The translations under genes and the position numbers were made by a program. This document shows, in pieces, positions 44,842-55,053 of a stretch of DNA of 64,000 bases. The stretch is from Megalopta genalis (taxonomy: Eukaryota > Arthropoda > Insecta > Hymenoptera > Halictidae): contig NC_135021.1 of assembly GCF_051020955.1 (NCBI RefSeq), positions 11,079,962-11,143,961 of the forward strand, written 5' to 3'. The notes under the pieces are model-generated. The model was not told the DNA's origin. It searched no databases and was given only the letters and a program-made list of their open reading frames with translations. The stretch's first letter is position 1, and each line of letters opens with the position of its first letter.

Positions 44842-45369
44842 TTGGGTTGGCAACTAAGTAATTGCCGATTTGTTCAATGAAATACAAAATTTTTTTTACT
44901 TGGAACGAAGTTTAATCTGTAATGTATTTTCCATTTTGTTCGATGACCCTTTGCCATCTCTCGGACAACTTGAAAATTCCACGCTCGTAGAAAGTCTGAT
45001 CATTTTCGGCCAAAAACTGAGTTAAGTGAGATTTTACAGCGTCATCATCGTTAAAAGTTTTACCAAGAAGGAAGTTGTCCAGGGATCGAAATAAGTGGTA
45101 ATCCGATGGCGCGAGATCAGGGCTATGTGGTGGGTGTAACATCAATTCCCAACCAATATCCATGAATTTTTGCCGAGTGGACAAAGACGTGTGCGGCCTA
45201 GCATTGTCCTGCTGGAAAATGACACCTTTACGATTGCTAACATTCATGGATAATAAAAAATAACATAATAATAATAATAATTTTATAATATAACATTTAC
45301 GGATATCATCAAAATGGGAGTGAGAGACATCTATAACTGAAATCGGCAATTACTTAGTTGCCAACCCAA
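44842..45369 (-). mobile_element. Internally deleted mariner element, copy 2
   Basis: TTGGGTTGGCAACTAAGTAA ends are flanked by TA (44840-44841 and 45370-45371). It is 528 bp long. Compared with copies 1 and 3 it lost about 50 bp more, joining ACGATTG to CTAACATTCA, and it lacks the 309-bp insert, so it provides the empty site for copy 1. Confidence 0.93.
44912..45241 (-). pseudogene. Mariner transposase C-terminal fragment, copy 2
   Basis: The intact reading covers the QQDNARPHT and SPDLAPSDYH motifs (34 residues between the Asp residues) and the natural end. The open frame continues upstream to 45349 through the non-coding 5' part because of the deletion, giving a false 145-codon protein. 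Only the part up to about 45241 is transposase. Confidence 0.9.
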
Positions 45370-45397
45370 TAAAATGGTATTGTTTCAGCAAAGCTTA

Positions 45398-45660
45398 CAG
45401 TCAGGGAGAAATGTATATGAACACCTTTTAAAACGGTACAACTCTTTTAGAACTGGGCTAAACGGCTTGAATTACTTTTTTTTTTAAGTTAATAGAGGTT
45501 TAAATTAGTCTACTAGAAAATGAAATGCTTATTTAAATTTTGCTGTTACTTGGAATGACAAGAAAAAATAAGAACAGTTACGTTTTTTCACTTTTTCAGG
45601 TTTGAACCTATAACGAAAATTTAAAAAAAAAATGCGTTTTGTAGATCTCGGTAATTTACA
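45398..45660. mobile_element. Left half of the CAGTGGTCC palindromic family
   Basis: CAGTCAGGGAGAAATG, ACACCTTTTAAAACGG, TTACTTGGAATGACAAG and GAACCTATAACGAAAATTTA line up with the left half of 2840-3298. It stops where the Tc1-like element begins, and the right half is not found beyond that element. Confidence 0.65.
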
Positions 45661-46035
45661 AGTTACTGAAAAAATTGAGCGTACGCTTTAAGTTGGCAAT
45701 TGTGATTAGAGAGAAAATAAACAATAACGGACATTTTCAAAAGCAAAAACACGATATAGGCTTTATTTGGATATTTCAACAGTTAATTCTCTGAAAAACT
45801 TTTTTTAAACACGAACTGTTTATCTATATTTCACACTAAACGCAAAAATGCTCTTATTTCGTCGTCACAAAATTGAGCGTACAGTTAATTAAGTATTTAA
45901 AAAACCGAGTTTTGTGAAACTTGTTATGTATTTTTTCAATTTGGAATTTGTTCAGCCGTCTCTAGGTCACGTTATTGCGTTGCTACGTTACGCTCAATCG
46001 TCATTTGTCACTGTTTATTAGTAAAAGTTAGCACC

Positions 46036-47012
46036 GTGTCTTCCAAAAGATCAGAGATCGATGTTTCTGCACGAAAAATTGCAGTAAAATTGTACCGTCA
46101 AGGCAAATCGTTAAGATAAAATTGATCAAATAATAGGAAGGGCTCATTCTACAGTACAGAACATTATTAATAACTATAAATACAGTGGAACCTTTCGTAA
46201 TAAAGTAGGACGTGGGAGAAAAAAATAATGAGCGAAGCCGACGAGCTGTGCATAGTGAGACAAATTAAAATTGATCCAAAAACCAGTGTTCCAAAATCAA
46301 CGAAGGACGTGTCTTCAAGAATTAAACAAACCATCTCTACAGAAACTGTTCGCAAAGTTCTACGTAATAAAGGGTATCACGATAGAACAGCGAGGAAGAA
46401 ACCTTATATTTTCAAGGTGAATCGACGGAATTCGCAAAACAATGTGTTAATTGCGATGAAGGATTTTGGAATAATATAATATTCTCTCGGATGAAGTTGA
46501 AATTAATTTATTTAATTCAGATGATAGGATAATTGTTTGGCGAAGACCGAGCGAGGAGTTCAACAAGAATAACACGATTCCAACATTGAAGCACGGCGGG
46601 AGTTCGATCATGTTATCGGTATGTATGGAAGCCAACGGAGTTGGTAATATATGATATTTAAATATATCATATTAATATATGATTATATATTTAAAAAAAG
46701 ACTTTGAAGTCTTGTGCCGAAAAATTGGAAATGCCACCGGCATATTACTACCAATAGTACTACTTTACAACGTTCCAAAATTATTACCCCCTCCCCTCAT
46801 AATCGCCGGATATTAATCCAATTGAGCACCTGTGGCAGGAATTAATATCGAAATCGAGTGATTGTAGATTTAGTGGTAAGTCAGACGCAAAGGTTAAGAT
46901 TGAGAAAATACGGAAGGATATTTCAAGTTTAATAACAAAAAAACTAGTCGAATCAATGCCTAGGCGTTTAAAGGTAGTTATCGATACAATAGGCTACGCA
47001 ACAAAGCATTAA
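46036..47012 (+). pseudogene. Tc1-like transposase, broken
   Basis: The start is GTG at 46036 where ATG is expected (VSSKRSEIDVSARK). The N-terminal helix-turn-helix region follows (GKSLR, then a 1-bp shift near 46113, then IIGRAHSTVQNII), with GRGRKK at the linker and a further shift. The frame at 46228-46479 covers the second DNA-binding part. Another shift precedes ILSDEVE with the first catalytic Asp. The QQDN block is lost around 46650-46730. SPDINPIEHLWQE with the third acidic residue lies near 46805, and the end is near 47010. Confidence 0.85.
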
Positions 47013-47195
47013 AATTATGTTTAAATTTATTATTTTTGTATAATATAATATCTGTACGCTCAATTTTGTGACGACGAAATAAGAGTATTTTTACGCTTCG
47101 TGCTAAATACAGATAAATAGTTCATTTTATTAAATTTTCATTTAAAGAATTACCTGTTGAAATATCCAAATAAAGTATATAAAGTAAATTATATA

Positions 47196-47312
47196 GTTGT
47201 TGTCAATCGGTAACAGTAAAAACGAGCTGCGAGTCTCGAATAATCGTATCTCCTCTTCTCAAATTATCCATTTTCGTGTAGAAACTGAGGGTCAATTAGG
47301 GAGAATTTACTG
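47196..47312. mobile_element. Half of a CAGTAAATTCTCC palindromic MITE
   Basis: GTCAATCGGTAACAGTAAAA, CGAGTCTCGAATAATCG and TAGGGAGAATTTACTG match the right half of 24802 and 34654. It splits the right terminal repeat of the Tc1-like element, so it arrived later. Confidence 0.65.
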
Positions 47313-47410
47313 TATCGTGTTCATACTTTTGAAAATGTCTGTTTTTGTTTACTTTACCGCTAATCATCACCGTCAAATTAGGTGCACGCTCAATTTTGTG
47401 AGTAACTATA

Positions 47411-48001
47411 TGTGCAATAATCTTCTCTTGATTCACGATACACTTGTTATAGCGATTCGAAGGGGATTCAAGTGCATGATTCAGCCGATTCTGTGGTATT
47501 ACCTCTAGTTCCCATGCTGAAGCTCTTTGAAAGATCGGAACGTCTTCGAAAAGGCATCATCCTATTAATTTCAATCTCAATTTTGAAAATAAAGAGAAGT
47601 CGCGCGGGTCCAAATCAGGTAAATACGGCGGATGATTCAACACACAGGCTTGATATCTTACCAAAACCTGACGAACAATGAGTGACTCGTGAGACGGCGC
47701 GTTATCGCGCAACAATGTCCGTCTGAATCTTGATAATCGGTACAGATACGACATGAAGACTGAGCCGAATCATCTCTCGGTTGGCGTGAATACCCATTTC
47801 CATCGTTCTTAGCAAAACATTGCGGTCAATTGCAATAAAAACACGTATCTTTCCCAATCGCTTCAAGTTTTCGAATTGTCATTGGTCTTCCCGTATGTTG
47901 GTCATCTTCTAGCGGCTCTCGACCATCCAAAAATCGTTTATGCCACACGAAAACATTTGATCGGCATAAACAAGCATGCCTACATCAACCGATGCATAAT
48001 A
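47411..48001 (-). pseudogene. Older mariner transposase, C-terminal and middle part
   Basis: Read on the minus strand there are, with frameshifts, VFVWHKRFLDGREPLEDDQ and HTGRPMTI (N-terminal linker), then DNAPSHESLIV and PPYLPDLDPRDFSLF, whose Asp residues are 34 apart as in DD34D, then the C-terminal FEDVPIFQRASAWEL. It differs from the TTGGG mariner and belongs to another lineage. The first catalytic Asp block is missing. It is cut at 48001 by mariner copy 3 and ends abruptly at the Tc1 element. Confidence 0.8.
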
Positions 48002-48103
48002 TTGGGTTGGCAACTAGGTAATTGCTGATTTCAGTTACAGATGTATCTCACTCCCATTTTTATGATATCCGTAAATGTTATATTATAAAATTATTATTAT
48101 TAT

Positions 48104-48412
48104 TATTGGAAATGGGTAGATAAATAAAAGTAAAACGCAGTGAATTAAACTTATCCCTTTTAGTTTATTAATTTGATGTACGAGGAAGGACCGTCTTTAC
48201 TCTCCTGATTGCTCCAGGAGACTGAAGACTATTCACAAAGACGAAACCAAAAACGTCACCTAAAGACAAAGAGCACTCTGTTCTATATACATATGAAATC
48301 ATTGTTTATCTAATGGTACTCTGGCGAGACTCTCGGCGTCGATTCGTTTTTGTAACTTATATGCTAGAAGGAAAAACTTCTGAGTATTCAAAAGAGAGAA
48401 AATAATCCAATA
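48104..48412 (-). mobile_element. 309-bp solo-LTR-like element, copy 3
   Basis: TATTGGA to TCCAATA, and it differs from copy 1 at only one or two bases. It lies in an ATT/AAT run, so the 5-bp duplication cannot be read cleanly (ATTAT against ATAAT). Confidence 0.72.
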
Positions 48413-48478
48413 ATAATAATAATTATTATTATTATAATGTTATTCTTTATTATCCGTGAATGTTAGTAACTGGACAAA

Positions 48479-48841
48479 TTGAATGCAGCGGTCAAGGAAA
48501 AGCGACCAGAATTGGTCAATCGTAAAGGTGTCATTTTCCAGCAGGACAATGCTAGGCCGCACACGTCTTTGTCCACTCGGCAAAAATTGATGGATATTGG
48601 TTGGGAATTGATGTTACACCCACCATATAGCCCTGATCTCGCGCCATCGGATTACCACTTATTTCGATCCCTGGACGACTCCCTTCGTGGTAAAACTTTT
48701 AACGATGATGACGCTGTAAAATCTCACTTAACTCAGTTTTCGGCCGAAAAGGATCAGACTTTCTACGAGCGTGGGATTTTCAAGTTGTCAGAGAGATGGC
48801 AAAAGGTCATCGAACAAAATGGAAAATACATTACAGATTAA
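48479..48841 (+). pseudogene. Mariner transposase C-terminal fragment, copy 3
   Basis: 120 codons with QQDNARPHTS (Asp near residue 23) and SPDLAPSDYH (Asp near 58), ending at the natural stop. It keeps the His that copy 1 has lost. The N-terminal two thirds are deleted. It is the best-preserved fragment of this family in the window. Confidence 0.93.
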
Positions 48842-48912
48842 ACTTCGTTCCAAGTAAAAAACAATTTTGTATTTCATTGAACAAATCGGCAATTACTTAG
48901 TTGCCAACCCAA

Positions 48913-49060
48913 TATTTCCCGACCATCCAAAAATCGTTTACGCCACACGAAAACGTTTGATCGGCATAAACAAGCGTGGCTGCATCAACAGATGCATAAT
49001 ATTTCCCGATGCACTTTTACCAAGTTTCGCGTTCAATTTAATAACCGCTCTTCGTTCCAT
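48913..49060 (-). pseudogene. Older mariner transposase, N-terminal part
   Basis: The minus strand starts MERRAVIKLNAKLGKSAS at 49060, a typical mariner N-terminus, followed with frameshifts by VFVWRKRFLDGRE. It overlaps the left piece: about 85-95 bp (from CCGACCATCCAAAAATCGTT to GATGCATAATATTTCC) occur on both sides of mariner copy 3 with a handful of differences. Confidence 0.75.
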
Positions 49061-49264
49061 AATACAATTTCAACGTCGATTAAAGATTCAATCAGGAAGA
49101 ACTGTCATAACTTTGTCATTTATCATGCGATTGGTACGGACTTAGGCGTCTTAGACAGGCAAATGATTGACCTTTCCGAGGATGCTAAGGCTCACAGACG
49201 TCGCCGTTATTTGCCGAGACATGGCTGCAGTCTTAAAAATTAATTGTTGCACTGTGTAGGTGGA
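49061..49264. other. Probable 5' flank of the older mariner, then unique sequence
   Basis: No terminal inverted repeat of the older mariner could be identified. No gene was recognised. Confidence 0.4.
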
Positions 49265-49265
49265 T

Positions 49266-49351
49266 TCGCAACGGCAACGGATAAGGCAACGGCTAAGACG
49301 GCGGCTGAGGCGACGGCTAAGGCGACGGCTAAGACAACGGCTAAGGCGACG
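49266..49351. repeat. 12-bp GC-rich repeat (GCGACGGCTAAG)
   Basis: About seven units with AACGG, GCGG and GACGG variants. Minus-strand frames through it give Arg/Leu/Ser or Ala/Val repeats, which are artefacts. Confidence 0.88.
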
Positions 49352-50059
49352 GGCCACTGGCTTATGTTCCTCGCTACTTTCCTCGTTCCTCGATCGCCGG
49401 AATAATTTCCACTCTGTACCGGCGCGGTGGCCTCGCGAAGGTGGGTTGCTGCTCGGAAGGCCCCCCCTATCGCGGCCCCGTATATGCACGCGTGCATACA
49501 CATACACATGCACACGCATGGGAGCATGTACGAGGTAGGTACTCTCCGAACGAGGGCTTCCACTATTCTCAAGTTGGCGGCGCGCCTCGAACCACGATTG
49601 GGTACAGCAAGCGACACTGATTCTCGTTCAACGGAACGATTCCGGCGCGCCTTAGGCTGCCTCGACACTGAGCACGCCGTTCGCTGCAATTTCGTGGATT
49701 TTTCTTGTTTAAAAAGCAAGCTGCTGCAGCATGTTTCGTTCGAAAGATAACGCCGGGACAAGGAAGAATTAGAATAGAAAATCATTCTAAGTAGTGGATC
49801 GTTCAATTTATTGTTTGGACGAAATGATTTTGATATTAATAATATTATCTGAAACGAAATAATGGACTGCGAAGTATAAGTTAAAATAATTGGGTACCTT
49901 GGCAGACAGAGTGCAGAATTAATGTTTAAATTGAGTTTAAATTAAAATTCGTTTCTATTTCAATCGCAAGAAACAAGAGGCGAATGTAAGTGTTTCTCTT
50001 CTGCTAATAGTTTCAATAAATTGTCTGCTAATAATTCTAATGCATTATCTAATAATTTC
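49352..50059. other. Unique stretch, GC-rich then AT-rich
   Basis: GC-rich to 49760 with a CACACATGCACACGCATG run near 49490-49520. The 188-codon minus frame (49240-49806) includes the 12-bp repeat and has no domain. Confidence 0.5.
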
Positions 50060-50275
50060 AATAAATTATCCCCTACTAATAATTTCGATAAATTATTATT
50101 ACAATAAATTATATATATTATTACATATAATGTAATGTAATGTGATATATATTATTATTATTATATTATGTATTGTAATATATATTACATTACATTATGT
50201 ATAATATATATTATAATATATATTATTATTATTATAAATTATTATGAAATTTTAATAAACTATCCGCAAATAATT
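50060..50275. repeat. AT-rich simple repeat (TATTA, ATTATT, TAATG)
   Basis: Interrupted TAT/ATT runs of about 200 bp with partial palindromes such as ATATATTACATTACATTA. Confidence 0.8.
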
Positions 50276-50835
50276 TCAATAAATTAGGAAGAACGTAAGG
50301 ACATTCTTCGATTCTTCTAATGTCATCATCGAATAATATTTCACGCAGTTAATTTTATCATAAATGCATGAAATTCGCAGTGGAATAATGAATAAATCGT
50401 CACAAGTCATTTCGATCGAATGAACTCGGCGAAGATGTACGAAGAAGAATTTCGCGAGTATTTCGTTCGAATAGAAAATAAGAAGCGATTTCGTTGGGCG
50501 GTCGAATAATGGAACGACGCGAATATATCGAAACATTTTTCGGGAATCGATTTTCATAGGAGCATCATGGTGTACCTCGTTCGCTCGTGAATCGTAACGA
50601 GTTAATTAAACAACGTAATGATGCAAAGTGATAAATAAATACGCCGCACGCACGCGAATAATATTCCTTCAGGATCAATAATTACTGCGCGATCATTTGC
50701 GTTGGGAAACCTCGAGGAAGAATGCAGCGGTAAAATCGATATCGGTAATGATTAGACTGCGGCTCGTTACGCGAAATATAAATTCTCTGCATCGATTTCG
50801 AGAAAACAGGAATGATATCACAAAACAAATTGTTT
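50276..50835. other. Unique stretch with two GACTGC-type MITE ends
   Basis: ATCATAAATGCATGAAATTC with GCAGT near 50350-50380 and AGACTGCGGCTCGTTACGCG near 50755 are single ends of the GACTGC family. No gene was recognised. Confidence 0.5.
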
Positions 50836-51260
50836 CTACCAATAATTCTGTTCACTCGAGGTTAGTCCAACAAAATCATTAATTTTCTGTTCAACATTAT
50901 ATTTATATAATATTTTATAAATATTATTATATATTATAAATATTATTATTTTACCAATAATTCTGTTCACTTGAGGTTAGTCCAGCAAAATCATTAATTT
51001 TCTGTTGAAGATTATATTTATATATTTTATAAATATTATTATTTTACCAATAATTCTGTTCACTTGAGGTTAGTCCAACAAAATCATTAATTTTCTGTTC
51101 AACATTATATTTATATAATATTTTATAAATATCATTATTATAAATCACAAACATTATTATTTTACCAATCCAACAAAATCATTAATTTACTGTTCAAAAT
51201 TATATTTATATAATATTTTATAAATATTATTATTATTATTATAAATATTATATTAAAACA
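50836..51260. repeat. 95-115-bp tandem repeat, four units
   Basis: Units begin ACCAATAATTCTGTTCACTY near 50838, 50951 and 51047, and a shorter unit near 51165. Each ends in an AT-rich TATTTATATAATATTTTATA segment of variable length, which explains the uneven spacing. Confidence 0.88.
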
Positions 51261-51569
51261 ATAACAAATTATATATTTATAATTATATTAAAAATTCTAC
51301 ATTTAATTTAGTCGATTTTATTATAAATGCGTGAAATTCGAAATATAGTGATTGAATAAATAATGCCAGCAAAAGATACGATATCTGCGGCGAAGGTGTA
51401 AATTACGAATTCTTTCAATCGAGTGAGAACAAATTAATAGAATAAAGAGACGCTACACACACTGGGTCAAATTTACCGTAGAAGTAACCGAGTAAAACTA
51501 AGAAGACTTAGATGAGAAGAGTTTCTCTGTTACGATTTTTGAAAGAGGTTTAGTAAAGATATCAAGATA
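51261..51569. other. Unique AT-rich stretch
   Basis: It includes a weak GACTGC-type end near 51322 (TATAAATGCGTGAAATTC). No gene was recognised. Confidence 0.5.
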
Positions 51570-51571
51570 TA

Positions 51572-51786
51572 TTGGGTCGTTCGAAAAGTTGTTTCGCTCT
51601 TTCACGAGAAAATAAAAGACAATTTTTTAACGTTTCAAATGAAAAAAAGACCTTCCAACATTTTTCTGTTGTTTTCAAAATCTTGTCTCGTAGAAGCCCC
51701 GTCGTTTGCTGAATTATGTCCTTCTTTAACGAGCTTACAAAACGAAATTTTTGTTGAGAAACGAAACAACTTTCCGATCGACCCAA
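51572..51786. mobile_element. 215-bp mariner-type MITE (TTGGGTCGTTCGAAAAGTTG)
   Basis: The ends TTGGGTCGTTCGAAAAGTTG and CAACTTTCCGATCGACCCAA are inverted over about 26 bp with few mismatches, flanked by TA. The tip TTGGGT is like mariner TIRs but the rest is a different family from the mariners above. It has no useful coding. Confidence 0.88.
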
Positions 51787-52195
51787 TATTTTAAATTTCG
51801 TTTGCATTTTAAAACGCTGTGTCACAATATAAAAACAATACAGTTTAAACAAGACTATGTATATAATAAAACTATGTTTCGTGTTGAATTTCGTCAAATA
51901 ACTTGAATACAAAAATCAATCTAGCAAATAGTTTTTTATTTACCACCTGACATGATTTAATCGTGACGGCAAATGACTTTGTGTTTTGTCTTCTCTAATC
52001 GTTATTATTTTTACCGAGTTGAATCGTTGTCAGTTAACGCAGACATCTCATAAAGAGAGGACATATTTTACAACTTCTTTAAATAAATAAAAGTTCCAAT
52101 TGAAAGTTCAAATAGAAAAAAGTTTTAAAGTGATTCCTATAATTAAAAATATACTTCAATGTTTCGGGTATTTCGGGTATTTTTGACCCGGCAGC
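51787..52195. other. Unique AT-rich stretch
   Basis: No gene, array or paired ends recognised. Confidence 0.5.
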
Positions 52196-52484
52196 GAGAA
52201 CCCGTGTTACAAACATGGGGTGCGACCGACGCAGATTTGACCCTTCTTGACTGATGACCCTGCGGCACCGCTAAAAATTGTTACACCAAATAAAGAAATC
52301 TAAAAGAATTTCACCGCTATCGAATTCGTTTATTCTTAAAGAACTGTTAAAAATTATAACTGTGATACAGACTAAATTTCGTACGCATAAATCGCACGAA
52401 TAAAATCCTATAAAATGGAAGTAAAATAGGACGTCCAAAACTGTGTTCGATTTGGAATTAAAATGGCGTCGAGTGCAAAGGGTT
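52196..52484. mobile_element. Right end of a TTAA element (CCCTTTGCACTCGACGCC)
   Basis: GGCGTCGAGTGCAAAGGG followed by TTAA at 52485 resembles the right ends at 36535 and 40330. No matching left end was found, so the left limit is arbitrary. Confidence 0.45.
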
Positions 52485-52488
52485 AATA

Positions 52489-53090
52489 AGATTCCAAGAG
52501 GACCGAAATGTCTGAATTGTTCATAGAAAAATGACCGCGGACTTCTGTCCCGCGTCTTCGAGGAGAAAAGAGTGATTCGGAGAACGAAGTCGTGCGGAGC
52601 ATCATTTTCATCGAGGCAAGCCGGCATTGTTCTGTCGGAGGAGAATCTCTTCCGGGCAGTGTACACGTCCAGATACGCGATCTCGATGCGGAATACGTGT
52701 CTCTGTGCGGCACGGAGAGAGGGATGCAGAGACGTCTCCTCGCGTTGTCCCACATTGAAAATTCTAAATCCTCCGGGAAAGTCGATCGTCCGGCCGTTCC
52801 GCGATCGGCCCACGCGCGCCAGCGGTTATGTCATACGATAAAACGATTACGCGACGCTCGGCTCCGCTCCGCTCTGCTCCGCTCCGCTCCGCGACGAGCC
52901 GCGGCGCGGCGCGGCGCGACGAGATTTAATCGACCTTCGCGTAGCAACTGTTGCAGCAACTTCTTTGACTCTTCGCAGCCCGTGCTATTTCTGCCTGGCT
53001 GTCGCCGGTTCCGCGGAAATCAGTCGCGAGGGGACGCGTACAACGTAGATTGATCCATCGCTTCGATTCCGCAACGTTAAACGATCGAGC
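52489..53090. other. GC-rich unique island
   Basis: GC-rich from 52540 to 53050, with a GCTCCGCTCC run at 52857-52895 and GCGGCGCGGC at 52900-52915. Overlapping open frames on both strands (up to 180 codons) have no domain. Confidence 0.5.
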
Positions 53091-54700
53091 GAGGAGATGA
53101 AAAATTTTTCAATGAAAAAGAACCGCGAAAGCTACTTGAAAAATTGAAAAAAACCGATGATTGACTGCGGGGAAAAATGGCTCGGCATCGACGGGAAAAA
53201 TCAAGTTGACACTTTACATGTTGTATTCCCGTGGGAGATTTTTTAGTGCTGCTTAGCTGAAATTAAAGCTGGAAATGTCTACTTCGTGATAGAGTAGATT
53301 GGATTGAAAAATATTCGCAAGATCGTTTCGAATTATTTAAAAATTCCAACCATTGCGATTCGCAGAAAAATGGTTAGGATTTCGATGGAAACGATCATGT
53401 TGATTTTAAGCGGTATTCCTGTGGGAGTTTTTTTAAATGTTGCTTAGCTTAAATCAAAGCTGGAACTGTGTACTTTGAGATATGGTAGATTAGATTAAAA
53501 AATAATGGCGGAATCGTTTAGGATAATTGAAAAATTCAGACAATTGACTCGGAGAAAAGTGACTGGATTTCAAGGAGAAGATTTAAGTCGATTTTAAGTT
53601 GTATTCCTATGAAAATTATTTAACCTTATTAGGCTTAAATTCAAGGTTGAAGCGCCCTCTTTAAAATGGTGTTATGTTTACTAAAACAAAATTGCAAACT
53701 CATTTCAGAAAATCGAAAAATCCTGACTACTGTCTAGTATAAAAATGGCACCATCTCAAAAACAAGATTCAAGTCGATTTTAAGTTGTATTTCTGAAAGA
53801 ATTTTTTAACATTATTAGGCTTAAATTAAAGCTTGAAGAGTCTACTTTAAGACAGAGTTATTATAACTAAAAAAGCACCGCAAAATCATGTCGGAAAGTC
53901 AAAAAATCCTGACCACTCGTAGTCAGGAAAAAAGTTGCACCATTTCGAAGAGGGATAAGTAAATTTTAAGTGACATTATTGAGAGAATTTTTTAACGTGA
54001 TTGGGCTTAAATTAAAGCTTGAAGAGTCTACTTTAAGATAGAGTTATTATAACTAAAAAAGAACCGCGAAATCATGTCGGAAATCAAAAAATCCTGACCA
54101 CTAGTAACCAGAAAAACGGTAGCACCATTTTGAAAGGGAAAAAGTCAATTTTAAGTCGGTACTACTAAGAGAATTTTTTAACATTATTGGGTTTAAATTA
54201 AAGCTTAAAGAGTCTACTTTAAGATAGAGTTATTATAACTAAAAAAGAACCGCGAAATCATGTCGGAAAGTCAAAAAATCCTGACCACTAGTAACCAGAA
54301 AAACGGTAGCACCATTTTAAAGGGGAGAAAGTCAATTTTAAGTCGGTATTACTAAGAGAATTTTTTAACATTATTGGGTTTAAATTAAAGCTTAAAGAGT
54401 CTACTTTAAGATAGAGTTATTATAACTAAAAAAGAACCGCAAAATCATGTCGGAAAGTCAAAAAATCCTGACCACTAGTAACCAGAAAAACGGTAGCACC
54501 ATTTTGAAGGGGAGAAAGTCAATTTTAAGTCGGTATTACTAAGAGAATTTTTTAACATTATTGGGTTTAAATTAAAGCTTGAAGAGTCTACTTTAAGATA
54601 GAGAGAGTTTAACTAAGAAAAGAACGTCGTAGTCGTTTCGAAAAACTGAAAAATTCTGACCGGCGGAAAAAGTGCCTCATTTCGAAGAAGAAATTTAAAA
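53090..54700. repeat. 187-bp satellite-like tandem array, block 1
   Basis: Eight units marked by AAAGCTTGAAGAGTCTACTT near 53268, 53459, 53645, 53831, 54017, 54203, 54390 and 54577. The spacing is 186-187 bp, once 191. The last four units are nearly identical, the first ones more diverged. Each has AAGTCGATTTTAAGT-type and AAAAATCCTGACCACT segments. Confidence 0.95.
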
Positions 54701-54999
54701 ACTGCCAGCGGATAATTAGTAAGTAAACACCCGTTCGTCTCAGATTCGCGGAAATGAATTGTTTTGGGCTCTTAGAACGCAGGAGAAGCAGCGAGAAGCA
54801 GAAAAAATTGGCAGACGGGGAGGGGGGGTGTTCCGGGCGGTTCTAATTCGACGAGAGGCTTCGCCTCGGCGTAATTCGCTCTCGACTTTCACGGAGATCG
54901 GCGAAGAAAGTGCATCGAAGAAATGGGAGCGCAAAAGGCGTCGCCCGGGAGAGGATCTAAGTGGCAAGTTTCTCGAATAATCGAGAACCTACTGAGGTT

Positions 55000-55053
<54 letters not shown>

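Larger units (their letters stand above)
45661..47407 (+). mobile_element. Tc1-like element with IR/DR ends
   Basis: The terminal repeats are about 235 bp. Each holds two copies of the ACAAAATTGAGCGTAC motif in the same orientation: at 45671 and 45877 on the left, and inverted at 47053 and 47382 on the right. This IR/DR layout is known from Tc1-type elements such as Sleeping Beauty. The right repeat is lengthened by a palindromic MITE half at 47196-47312. The transposase inside is broken. The left flank is the palindromic family, the right flank an old mariner; no clear TA duplication remains. Confidence 0.85.
48002..48912 (+). mobile_element. Internally deleted mariner element, copy 3
   Basis: The ends are TTGGGTTGGCAACTAGGTAA and the inverted TTGGGTTGGCAACTAAGTAA, flanked by TA (48000-48001 and 48913-48914). 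Its internal deletion is the same as in copy 1, and it too carries the 309-bp LTR-like insert but at a different site (an ATT run). It is inserted into the older mariner near the junction of a 95-bp tandem duplication. Confidence 0.94.

Noticed and set aside
47396..47411. TA duplication around the Tc1-like element
   Set aside because: The tips could be placed, but the left flank reads AC and the right flank ATA, so a clean duplication cannot be claimed.
49240..49806. 188-codon minus frame with Ala/Val repeats
   Set aside because: The repeat part is the 12-bp GCGACGGCTAAG array; the rest has no recognisable domain.
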